From positions 844,896 to 908,895 of the forward strand of contig OY986963.1 in assembly GCA_963920575.1 (NCBI GenBank): 64,000 bases of DNA, read 5' to 3'. Every line of letters starts with the position of its first letter. The first letter of the stretch is position 1. The notes under the pieces were generated by a model, which had not been told where the DNA came from, did not search any database, and was given only the letters and a program-made list of their open reading frames with translations. This DNA comes from Narthecium ossifragum. Taxonomy: Eukaryota > Streptophyta > Magnoliopsida > Dioscoreales > Nartheciaceae. Both the position numbers and the translations under genes were made by a program. Below, piece after piece: positions 38,310 through 49,000 of the stretch.

Positions 38310-39246
38310 TTAGCTGTTGAACTCAACCATGAAGCTATAAATGTTTTGGCCTCCCTCCATTTTCTTAGAGAAGCTCCTGATCTCCATCTGAAGGCCGTCG
38401 AGGACTCTGACTATCGACGGTATGCACCCGATCTTCTTCTTCTTTGTGATGGTGATCATAACTATCTTCTCGTCTTCCTTGTGAATGAGGAGTTTATCTT
38501 TTCCGCTAAGAGTCATCGAGCTCCCTGCCACCGTCTGTGCTGCGAGCAATTTCTTCATCGGCCTTTCGGAGTCGCTCTTCTGCAATTCTAGTGATGCAGG
38601 TTTTTTTCTGTTGATGTCCTTTTCTGGCTGCAAATGAGATCAAATCCAAAGGAAATGGAACCCAAGAGAAAATAACTAGTAATTAAGGATTAATGGCAAT
38701 ATGTGAAGATTAGCATTCTTATAAATTGGGACTTTAATTAGAAAATTATTCATGAGAGTCACCTTTAGAAGCCTCATCGAGGAGGTCTCCATGCCGCCGC
38801 CGGCCTTGTCGACTTGGCTCTCCGCCATCTTCTTCTTCTCTACTAGTATTTTGAGCTCTCCGACCGTTCGTATGAGCTCTTTGATGTACTCGATTGCATC
38901 TCCCACAGTGGTTCCCCTATCAGCCTTAACTTACACAAGAAAAGAAGTTAATTATTAGCTAACTAAGTTGGATGAAAGAGTCGAGAGAGAGAGAGAGGTT
39001 TGAAAAGGTAAAAAAGTTACAATATATACATCATACACTACGTACCCATCTGCTGGGGTTTGGAATGAGTGACCTGAGAGCCCGAAACTTCTCATTCAAC
39101 AGCTCCCTCCTTTGCCTCTCAGCTAAAAATGGATCAGAGTAGTGGAGAGCACCTTCCCCTCCAACAGCACCACCCTCTCTAGCTCTCTCCTCCACCCCAT
39201 GAAACAATAATCCATAGCTCTGAGGCGAAAGACGAAACAAAGAGAT
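38310..39246 (-). pseudogene. Shortened tandem paralogue of the bHLH10/89/91-type gene
   Basis: Three segments mirror the neighbouring bHLH gene: 39246-39046, 38924-38763 and 38627-38310. They join in frame into 226 residues followed by a stop. They cover LFRLSPQSYGLL (like LFHPLSQNYGLF), the bHLH (AERQRRELLNEKFRALRSLIPNP, then ADRGTTVGDAIEYIKELIRTVGEL) and the ACT-like domain (KIVMITITKKKKIGC to NIYSFMVEFNS). Compared with its neighbour it lacks the ~250-residue acidic N-terminus and has no start codon in the first recognised exon. It has one extra residue (Arg-Trp) at the splice in the loop, and it stops at the point where the neighbour splices to its last exon. The open frames remain intact, so it may be a functional short protein with an unrecognised first exon. 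I call it a probable degenerate duplicate. Confidence 0.65.
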
Positions 39247-40160
39247 CTAGAGAGAGAGAATACATAATATATAGCATGAGGGATCAACAAAACTCCTAAA
39301 AAACTATATATGTGAATATAATCACCATTGCTCACTCATATATTGGTATACAAATTCAGAAGATTGTTGATGAGTTGCGTGCCTGTATTAATGTTTCATC
39401 GTCTCCGGCTGGCCTGGTTCGACGTTCTTGGTTTTGAAGATTGTTCATCATGAGGGTGACTTCTGATAGCTTGATTGCTGGACATGAAGCCAGTGTTACT
39501 AAAGAGAAGCTAGCTAGGAATGGAGTACTTGAGCATCTGTATGGCTTTTTTCTTTCTTTCTGGAAATGGGTGTCGATAGAAGATGCATGGGAGGACATGT
39601 TGATGGTGTGTGGAGAGTTGGTTGGAGAATGCAATACTTGTGACTCAATCCTATTGACCTCCATGCTTCAACAGATCATAAGATAGGCCTCCTAAAGGCT
39701 AAATTACGAAAAATCTTGAACCCAGACATTTTGTAACAAAAGAGGACTAATAAATCCCAAAAATCAACTAAAAGCTTGACGGACCAGACCAGCGCTGGAT
39801 CGGTCTTGGAAGCAGACATGGCTAGCGGTTGGAATCGGAGGGCCTGCAATAGTGATTATTAGCATCCACGGCTGAGATCAAATACCAAAAAGCCGTAAGG
39901 CATGTTTGGTTCACGGTCAGGAATTAATGGAACGAGAATGAATGCTATTTATAATTAAATAAATAAAAAAAATAGTGACTGATGTGACGTAAGTTATAAT
40001 AGAGATAGTGCGAGCGGGCAGTTAGCCGTGCCAGGTGCCACGGGCTCACCACCTAGTTTAATATATGCACAGTCATATATATTTATATAAAATATAATAG
40101 TTTATATAATTTTCATTTTAACATTTGGATTTATATTTATATACACATAAAATATATACA
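39247..40160. other. Upstream flank of the short bHLH paralogue
   Basis: A minus-strand frame opens with ATG at 39664 and runs to 39356 (102 codons). It does not resemble the N-terminus of the neighbouring bHLH gene, and its link to the paralogue's first recognised exon is unproven. From about 39900 the motif GGCATGTTTGGTTCACGG resembles the end of a DNA transposon, but no partner end was found. From 40050 to 40160 the sequence is AT-rich. Confidence 0.5.
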
Positions 40161-40342
40161 TCTATTATATAAGGAAGGACGGTTTTTGAAATGTCCCTCC
40201 TATAAAACATAAAGAGTGGTCAGGATTTGCCTACAAACACATCCAACGGTCCAGATCTGCTCATCAGCTTTGAGATTCACAGCCAAATTTTGATTCCCTC
40301 TAAAATTTCCCGTCCAAACTTCTTTCTTCCTCCCACTCACAC

Positions 40343-41633
40343 CACTACAAGAAAAGATGGATTCGATAACACATATTTCATAGCATATATTTGTAAATGT
40401 TATTAAAGATTGAGTATTGATAACATAAATATTCAATATGTCATAAATTTGTAAAGAAGTCGTGACATTTAAATATCGGTGACATTTTATAGGATGTTTT
40501 ATAGCATATTTTTTGCTGATGCTATCAATGCATATATCATAGCACATGTTTCATAACATTCTTTACTAAATGCTATAAAAATATTGTGTATTTATAACAT
40601 AAATTTAAAAATGTTATAAATTTGAAGGTTACAATAAGCAAGAATCCTGCTACTATTGGGACGTTACAATAAGCAAAAAACGCTACTATTAGAACGCTAT
40701 AATAAGTCTTCCAAAACATTATTTGCATGCTGTAATAAGTGAATCATAACACTACGTGGTTGTTATAACTGGCAAAATATAGCATTATTTCGATGTTATA
40801 ATGTGTATTTCATAATACTATTTAATAGTTACGATGAGTAAAACATAATATTATTAGACTGCTATAATAACTAAAGCAACGCACTACTGTAATATTATAA
40901 TAAGTTAAGCATAACACTATCTGCATGTTATAATAAGTATAACATAACGTTATTAGGATATTATAATAAGAAAGCTTAATATTATTTGAATATAGTGTTT
41001 AGTCCCACATCGGAAGTGATACGAAAGTTGGTTTGCCCGGAGGCTATATAAGAAGATTAGGGGGCACAAGAGATCAATACTTAAACAAGTTTATGGGTGA
41101 TTATAAAGGCTCCTAACCAATAATAGCAATAATAAAATGCTATAACAACAATAGATTTTTGTAAATGTTGTGCTAATAATATTTACCACTCAAATATTGT
41201 TAAGCTTGAGTTTGATATTTACATATGAATTTTTTTGAATATTATATCAAATAAAGCATAGCACTAAATGAATGCTAAAATATTAAAAATATAACACTAA
41301 TTGGATGCAATAATATTAAAAATATAACACTAATTGGATGTTATAATAAATAAATCAAAACACTATTTGGATGTTGTAATAAGTATATCATAGCATTTAT
41401 ATATTGCGATGAAAAATAATTCATAGCTTAGATTAGTTGTCATATTATAATATTCACATATCTTTTAAAGTGCTATCTTTACTTTTAGATGATATAAATT
41501 TATAACTTTGAAAATGTGTTATGAAAATTTGATACTTTTCATAGCACCGCATGCTATAACAGTCACTTTTATGCTATTGAATAGTTTTCATAGCATTTTT
41601 TGTGTGCTATCGAATCCATCTTTTCTTGTAGTG
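40343..41633. mobile_element. Non-autonomous CACTA (En/Spm) element, 1291 bp
   Basis: The termini are CACTACAAGAAAAGATGG at the left and its inverse at the right. About 26 bp of near-perfect terminal inverted repeat extend into GATTCGATA. The 3-bp target duplication is CAC at 40340-40342 and 41634-41636. Many short subterminal motifs (ATAGCAT, AACACTA, TTATAATAAGT) recur in both orientations, as expected of transposase-binding repeats. There is no transposase gene. It interrupts a CCACTCACACCCATCC context inside the Helitron. Confidence 0.92.
40991..41042 (+). promoter_or_regulatory. snRNA-type promoter motif pair (USE + TATA) inside the CACTA element
   Basis: The plant U-snRNA upstream sequence element is RTCCCACATCG. 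GTCCCACATCG occurs here, followed 32 bases later by TATATAAG. This spacing matches that of polymerase II snRNA promoters of plants (about four helical turns) rather than the shorter polymerase III spacing. Downstream I do not recognise any U-snRNA or snoRNA sequence. Confidence 0.55.
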
Positions 41634-42445
41634 CACCCATCCACCAACCCACCCACCCACCAATCCAAATTTCTCTCTCTTCAGCTAAGAGAGAGAGAGA
41701 GGATGGGACGTGAGTCCCATCCGTCCCATCCCCCTCCCCCTCCCCCTCCCCCGTCCCCTCTGCCTCTCACCCTCCCCCTTTAACACCCAAGCTCCCCTCT
41801 CCCTCTCACCCTCAGCCGCCCTCAGCCGCACCGCGCCGACCTCCCCCGACCTCCTCTCCCCACGGCGACCTTGCTCGACCTCGCCCTCAGTCGTGCCGTC
41901 GCCGGCCGCCCAACCCGCCCCCCACGCCGTTGCCAAGATCCCAGCCGGCGCCAAGACCTTGCCCAAGGTAGAGTTCCTCTCACCACCTCCTCTCCTCACG
42001 GCGAGCTCGCCCGAGCTCGCCCTCAGCCGCGCCGACGCCAACCTCCCCCGACAACGCTCGACCTCGCCCTCAGCCGCACCGTCGCCGGCCGCCCAACCCG
42101 CCCTCGACGCCTGACGCCCAGCCGACGACGCCCAAGGTAGAGTTCCCCTTACCCATCCTGTGAGGACCAGCTCCTCCAACCCTGTCCGACCGCGTTAGGT
42201 CGAGGGTCTGGCCCGCTTGTCCTTGTTTCGCGATTGGGTTGATCGCGAAGACCCCAAGGGCAATTTGATAAATTGCGTCTTGACAGTTGGTTTCACACCC
42301 GCGATGTACACACACGGCCTCTGATTGTAATTTGTGTTTGATTAGATTCTTATAGGCGTTCTCGATCAGAAGATCGGAGCTCGATCGGAGAGGATCGAGA
42401 CGGGCGGTTAGATCGCGACCACTGTAGCAGCCCGGCTACTGTAGC

Positions 42446-42475
42446 AAGGTGTTACTGTAGCTACAGTAACACCTT
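42446..42475. repeat. Perfect 30-bp palindrome
   Basis: AAGGTGTTACTGTAG is followed directly by its exact reverse complement, with no spacer. Related CTACTGTAGC motifs occur just upstream (42421-42445). This lies within GC-richer, leader-like sequence of the Helitron. Confidence 0.95.
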
Positions 42476-42773
42476 TTAACAGCCCCCCCTATCCTCTTCT
42501 TCTCTGCTGGTTTTTCTTCTCTTCCCCTGCTCCCGTGGCCATCTCCTTCCCTTCCTTAGCTTCGTTCTCCATCCTCCGGCTACCAAATCAAGTACTTGAG
42601 GGCTTCTTGGATTCGTGGAAGCTTGAGGAAGACCTGTGGACTGGTTTGGAGCTGGATTAGTGGCTGATTAGCGAGGATTCAGCCAAGGAAAAGCGTATTA
42701 AGGTAGGTTTCTATGTTACGGTTTGTTTGGGTGTTTGTTTGTTGTTTAATTGATTTGTTCTCCATGTAAGTTT

Positions 42774-42973
42774 NNNNNNNNNNNNNNNNNNNNNNNNNNN
42801 NNNNNNNNNNNNNNNNNNNNNNNNNNNNNNNNNNNNNNNNNNNNNNNNNNNNNNNNNNNNNNNNNNNNNNNNNNNNNNNNNNNNNNNNNNNNNNNNNNNN
42901 NNNNNNNNNNNNNNNNNNNNNNNNNNNNNNNNNNNNNNNNNNNNNNNNNNNNNNNNNNNNNNNNNNNNNNNNN
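42774..42973. other. Assembly gap (200 N)
   Basis: Exactly 200 undetermined bases, probably a placeholder gap. Just to its right GGACAATAAATAAC occurs twice (about 42984 and 43098) in a local duplication of about 112 bp. Repeats of this kind may have caused the break. Confidence 0.98.
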
Positions 42974-43559
42974 ATTTTATTTTTTTGGACAATAAATAAC
43001 ATAGCAGTTTTTTTTCCATTGTTGACTTTCTATTTAATCTAGCATTTTTTAATGTATGTGGTTTTTTAAAAGAATTCTTTTAACATTTTATTTTTTGGAC
43101 AATAAATAACCTAACAGTTTTTTTCCATTAATTTATTTTGATATATTGGTGATTAAACCTGATATTAGAAGAGAGTTTAAATCATAATTCCATATGAGTA
43201 TGTTTATTCACTTATTCAGTTATTCCTATTAGATGAGAGTAGGGGTGGCAATCCGGGTCACGACCTGCGAACCTGACCCGACCCAACTCGAAATAAACGG
43301 GTTTGGGTTTAGTGTTATCGGGTTCGGGTCATGAACAGTCGACCCGTTTATGACCCGTGATTAAATGGGTCGGGTCGGGTTGACCCACGGGTTAGACGGG
43401 TCAACCCATTTACTCGTTTAATGTCAGCCTGTCGGAGACGACGACTGCCTCGGCCCAAGGATGGAGGTGGCGCTCTGCGGGCGGATCTGGCTAGGAAACA
43501 GTCGAAGGAGGGTTGCGATGGATAGAGGGTGTCAGATCTGGAGTTGGGTAGTGCAGGGG

Positions 43560-43765
43560 ACGTCGGGGGTGGCCGCGCGTCGGTGGAGTGGAGAGGGGGA
43601 GGGGGTCATTGGAGTGGAGAGACGTCGGGGGTGGCCGCACGTCGGTGGAGTGGAGAGACGTCGGGGTGGGCGCGCGTTGGTGGAGTGGAGAGGGGGAGGG
43701 GGTCGGTGGAGTGGAGAGACGTCGGGGGTGGCCGCGCATCGGTGGAGTGGAGAGGGGGAGGGGGG
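43560..43765. repeat. GC-rich minisatellite
   Basis: GACGTCGGGGGTGGCC-type and GGTGGAGTGGAGAG units alternate at least four times, with some copies carrying GGGGGAGGGGG inserts. All frames are open across it on the plus strand because of the repeat structure. A GA/GGA microsatellite follows at about 43876-43935. The flanks (43246-43420 and 43950-44130) are rich in GGGTCGGGT/ACCCGACCC, typical of a degenerate DNA transposon starting GGGGTGGCAATC. Confidence 0.85.
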
Positions 43766-44174
43766 TTGCCGTGGGTGGCTGCAGCTTCACCGGAGAAGGA
43801 GGGAAGGAGTGGGTTGCGGCCTTTGCGAGGTAGCTTAGGAGGAAGGAGGAGAAGGCGGGTGGACCGGTGGAGGAATGGGGAGAGAGAGAGAGAGAGAGAG
43901 AGAGGAGGAGGAGGAGGAGGAGGAGGAGGAGAGGAGGAGAAGGAGATGGATTTAAATGGGTCAATCTGACCCGGATCCAACCCGACCCGTTTAATAAACA
44001 AGTTAGACGAGTCGGGTCAGGTTGACCCATTTATAAATGGGTCGGGTTCGGTTGATAAACCGGACCCGTTTAATAAAAGGGTCGGATACAACCTTTATTA
44101 GACGGGTCAATACCCGACCCGTTTAATACAAAATAAATTATAATATCCGTGGCGTAGGCACGGGCATTTACTAG

Positions 44175-46060
44175 TATAGTATATATATGTGTGTATATAA
44201 AATATATATGTGTGCACCGGATCTTTTGCGTTCGTTTGGTTTGATGGATAATGGATTTTGGGGTTAGAAAAGGTGGGTATAAATAAGTAATTATTGCTTG
44301 AGATTAAGCATGGATAATGAATTTTAGGGTTAGAAAAAATGATGATAATGAGGGGGGGGGGGAGAATCAAAATTTTGAAATTTTGATCCCCTAATAGCCT
44401 CCTATAATATGGTAGGTAATCTTCTCCAAATTTACTAATATCTCTATAGAAATTTATAAATTTTGAAATCTTCTCCTAATGTGGAAGTTAATCTTCTCCA
44501 AATATAATAAGATCCCTACCTTCTTATCTATACAGCTGCGATTCACTGCTAATAATTCAAGAAGTCTATTATTGGAAAACCTCATCACTAACGCGGTTTA
44601 ATTAATTATCGGACTTGCAATATATTAACTTAATTCTCTTTGGCAATGATATCCATCATCCCCATAATCTAAGGCCTCCATACGGCATGTACAATACAAA
44701 CAATTAGTGACACGTACCCACGCCCGAATATACGCATATAAACTCATGATCCATGCTATACTCACAATATCTAGCCAACAATTAACTTAATTTTCTTGCG
44801 CCATGATATCCAATCATCCCTGTACTCCAAGGTATATGGCATATATAACCTCATGATCCATACCACTCACAATAGACTAGCAGTTCCATGAAAGAGAGAG
44901 ACGGCAAGGAGAAGGCGGCGGCGGTGCTGCCGCTCATACGGCGGATGAAGTCACTCACATGCGCGAGCTCGAGGATGAGAGGCCGCGGAGAAAACGTGCG
45001 AGAGAAGCCATAATCGTCGAGTATTTATTTGAAGGGTGATGAGAAGAAACGAGGAGTTCCAGATTGATCTCCTACACTAGCTAGCTTTGTGTGTGTACGT
45101 AAGAGATCGAATTGGAACTTCTCCTTTTTGTTCTCGCCCTCCGAATACTCTGTCTTGACTTCTGTCGCGCGTTTCCTCCGTCTCCTCTCCTGCTCCGGCT
45201 CTAAACTTCTTATAAAGCTCCTCCTTCGCCATCGAAACGCATCACTTCCTCCATCGGCCCCGCGCATATGAACGACTTCATCCGCCGCATGGGCCGCAGC
45301 ACCGCCGCCTTCTCCTCGCCGTCTCTTTCTTTCATGGAACTGCTAGTCTCCTTGGCCATTGCTAGATTTTGTGAGTAGATCATGAGTTTGTTGTTGGGAT
45401 TTTCCTTTGTCGACGGCGGCGTGAGAGGCGAAGGAGGAGCTTGGTCGCGGCAACGGTCGATCGATCGATGGCTGACGTGTGAAGGAGTTGGGAGATCGAG
45501 CGATTCGGGCCGTCCGTGATCCTACATGGAAATTAGATCAGCGCACGATGAAGATGCACGTGATCTTCATCGGATTGGTTCATTCACGGCTGACGAGCAA
45601 AAGAGCTTGGGGTGCAACCGTGCAAGTTGGGGGGCTGGGACCCACACGATGACCCACTCTTTGCTTGAGTCAAATCCCGTTTTTTTAACCAGTTTTGGTT
45701 TAGATTTAATGTATAGGTTTGTAGCTATAAAGGGTTAAAGCCTATATTTTGCGGTTGTGTTTGTGACGGCCCTTTGGATTCCTCATATTTATATTCCTCT
45801 TGAATCATTAATAGAGTGAATCGCAGCTAGACGTGTGCTGTATTAAAAAGAAGGCAGGGGATATTAATATATTTGGAGAGAGCGCTGATTTCTGGTCAAC
45901 GTCGTGTCAGAATTTCTAAAACGCCTAAATACCCTTTAGTTACTACACGCGTAAAATCCAGACTTCGGCCATCTCCTCGTTACTCTGACAAGAAGCCCGA
46001 CGCGAAAGCAGCCCTAGTCTCTCTTTCTCGAGGGTTTTTGGGTGGTTCGGTTTGCCTGCA
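44175..46060. other. Upstream flank of the chromomethylase gene
   Basis: Right of the Helitron is AT-rich DNA with a G run near 44354. From 44630 to 44872 two diverged direct copies share AACTTAAT, ATGATATCCA and CTCATGATCCAT. Then comes the inverted duplication described separately. From about 45400 to 46060 lies the probable promoter and leader of the chromomethylase gene. I find no supported gene. Confidence 0.6.
44849..45388. repeat. Inverted duplication with ~120-bp arms
   Basis: The left arm 44849-44969 and right arm 45260-45388 are inverted copies. Read from the right arm, shared blocks are GACTTCATCCGCCG, GCAGCACCGCC, GCCTTCTCC, TTTCATGGAACTGCTAGTCT and GATCATGAG. Identity by eye is about 90% over the central 95 bp, with a 3-base indel and one 18-base insertion. 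A spacer of about 290 bp separates the arms. The right arm has a 37-codon open frame from ATG at 45267 that the left arm preserves in part, so the ancestral unit may have been coding. Confidence 0.9.
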
Positions 46061-49000
46061 ATGGCGACCAAACCCCCCCTCCGGCCATCTCCGACGGTTA
46101 ATGGGACGCTCGCCCCATGTTCCGACGCCGGCGGGGGGAGCAATGCGGATCTTAAGGCGAGTTGCGATAGCGGACTCCGGGTTTCATCGGAGGCCTCGTC
46201 CTTTTCCATTGCGCGCAATGAGGGGTTAGAGACCCCTGCGGCGGTGGTCAACGGCCGGGATCTCGTCGAGAGCCCCAAGATTTGTGGGACGAGGCGTTCG
46301 CCGAGGATCGTGTGGAGTGCGGGAAGTCTTGGATTGGCAGTGTCCGAGACAGGAGGTTGGGATGAAGGAAAGAGCGAGCCGCGTCTCAAGAAGGCCAAGA
46401 CTTCGTCCAATACCAAGAAGAACTCGAGAAAGAGTTATGAGGGTGTTTTCTTTGTTGGGGACCCGGTGCCAGATGAAGAGGCCAGGAGGAGGTGGCCTCA
46501 CCATTACGCAGAGGAGGTAAACTTCACTGCATGTTTCCCTGGATATTAATTGATTGCCGAACCTTTTATTTTTGTAGTGTGGTACTTTTCTTGGTGAAGA
46601 TTTCTTGACATATTTGCTCAGTTGCCCTCTAGATCAGAATGATACAAGGCAGAGTCAATTTGCCTTTTCTTCCTATGTCGAGTTTATTTATGTTTTACTA
46701 TGTTTCTTGGTTATTGGAGGAGAAGTAGGACAACCTTGATCATCATGACTAGGTGATTCTTGTGTCTAAGTCACCTACTATTATTTATATAGCCTGAATC
46801 ATCATGTCTCGGCAAGGTTTGCAAGAAAAGTTTCTTGAAATTGGAAGGTTCTGTCCGAGAAAAGGCTTGCAAGAAGCCTAGTGTTTTATCAAACAGCCAA
46901 AGATTGGTCATCACCCATTTTAGAAAACAGTATAGAAGTGCAGTTGTAATAGAGAAAAGGACGGCGAATGTATTATTGCAAAAACCAAAAAGAGAACTGT
47001 TGCCCGCTAGTTGGGTTTGTAAACACGATTAAATCGACTATGTAGATTCTATAAGGAAAAGTCACAGTAGGAAGAGAATACATGAGAAGATCATGTACGA
47101 GCTCAAACGCCTGTTCTACTTATGTGGGTACATTATGGTAGTAAAATCTTATTTGATGGTTTCTTTAAGTGGGTTCAAATTTTTGAAAAAGCAGCTGTAG
47201 TTGTTGAAGAATAGGAAGATGGACTGATTAATTTTAAACTGGTAGATATCCTAAAAAATGGCGATTTCTTGTCATCCATGCCCCTAAGTTATTCAGGTTG
47301 TATATATCTAGTTCCAATTTTTTACTTGTTTTTGCTGGGTGTTATCAACTATTTTTTCCCTTGCTAATAGATTTGTTGTTTTGCACCTATAGTTATGTAG
47401 CGAGTGACTTCAAAAGAACTGATGATGAACTATTTTGGAGAATTGAAAAAAAAAGTTATAATCTTCTGTCTCTTTAATCATCACATGACTACTGCAGTTA
47501 TTGGCCATTTGTTCCTTTAGCCATTGAAGCGAGTATGCCCGTGTGTCCGAATAAGTTAGCCAAGTTTTAAAGCTCCCAATGCTGCATGTCATGCTGGATT
47601 GCTCATCCACCATTTAAAGTACATAATCAAAGGAAGTGGCTCTACTCATATCGTTTTGTGTAGTTTTCTGGACAAACAACTTATTCTATACTCTAGATTG
47701 TGAGTTCCGTATTGGCTACTAAGCGAATGGATCCTCACTACTTGTCCCATCCAAAACACTAGCAACTTTGCTTTTGTGCATTACATCAATGGCATTCTAA
47801 CATTTTCAAAAGAAGAAGGTAAGATGTGATTCTAGCAATCAGTAGCAAAACAAGCATCACAAGTAACTTCTAATATTAACTTGATTAAGAGTGTATCAGT
47901 TTATGCTTATTTTCTATGGCAAACCATAGCGATATTCGACTTACACAGATAACAGTGCTCATTGGGTATCAAGCTTAATCCATGCTGAGCTCAGCAGGAC
48001 ATAATACATTCAGTTGGCATAAGTCAAGTCTTAGGACATACTCCACAGCATTTGTTAATACATTATTTGTTGCCACTGTAAAATTGCTTCTATTTGCCAA
48101 TGATATGAAGCGTAACCCACTAATGTCATAATTCAGCCATGTATATCAATCTTAAGAAAGTCTGCCTGCCTTCATATGAGCTGAGCTGAGCATCAGCTTG
48201 AGCCTCTGCAAAACTGAAGGAGCTGATCCAGGCTTAAAAGTACTTAAGCTATTTGAACCTAAGCTAAGCAACTCTAATCTCTCAAAACAGGCTGTTTTAG
48301 GTGCTTCTATTATCCAGGAAATTTGGTTTCTTACTAATTGGCTGATCTAACTAATCATCGGTGTCATGATTTTATGTCCTAGTTATGTTTCAATATCTGC
48401 AACCGCTCAATTAATTAATTCCAATTAGCAATGGGCGGAAAATAACACTACTAATGTGTCTACCATGTATGCTGATTTGATTCTTGGAGCTCTGACGTAT
48501 GGTTTTTACTTTTAAAGGACAGAAAGAGCAATGGTCGAAGCAGAAGTGTCAGGTAGGACAAAATTTGTGAGCTTCTTTTAGCCGTCAATCTTTACACTCC
48601 ATTGATCTGCAAATCGGGCTTTAATCTGTTCAAATCTTCCTTTTGTTGTTATAGCATGGGGGATCGAGAAGAAGTTGTATTAGGTGTAAAATGCCATTAC
48701 TTTCAAGCTAATGTAATCGGTGTTGTTTTCAATCTGGGAGATTGTGCATATGTAAAGGTGAGTCATTTCGTTACTTTTGTACTCCAATCAAGCTTGAGGC
48801 ACATGTGTATTATAAATAAATTGTAATGTCAGTCTCATGCAATACTTGGCAAGCTTACTTTAATCGTGATCAAAGACATTCAAATGACTGCGTCTTTGTT
48901 GCATCGTCTTTCATGTAGCCCTACATGGCTATTTTTGTCTAATTATTCAGCACTTTACTTGCCCTAATCATCTTCTACGTGCTGCAAAATACATGTTTAC

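Larger units (their letters stand above)
40161..44174 (+). mobile_element. Probable non-autonomous Helitron, ~4.0 kb with nested insertions
   Basis: The 5' end is TCTATTATATAAGG preceded by A (40160). The 3' end is CTAG followed by T (44175). Just before it is a short hairpin, CCGTG-GCGTAGG-CACGG, ending 9 bases upstream of CTAG. Terminal TC, a terminal CTRR, a subterminal hairpin and insertion between A and T in AT-rich DNA are the hallmarks of plant Helitrons. It carries no Rep/helicase gene. Inside lie a complete CACTA element, CT-rich and GC-rich gene-like DNA, a 30-bp palindrome, the N gap, and a GC-rich minisatellite flanked by GGGTCGGGT-type repeat. The gap means its internal structure is incomplete. 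Confidence 0.7.

Noticed and set aside
41685..42179. 164-codon minus-strand and 134-codon plus-strand frames
   Set aside because: Both are low-complexity (Pro/Ser/Leu or Gly/Ala/Arg) across CT-rich repeats inside the Helitron, with no domain in either frame.
43461..44030. Several 80-179-codon frames on both strands
   Set aside because: They result from the GC-rich minisatellite, whose unit lacks stop codons. Peptides are simple repeats.
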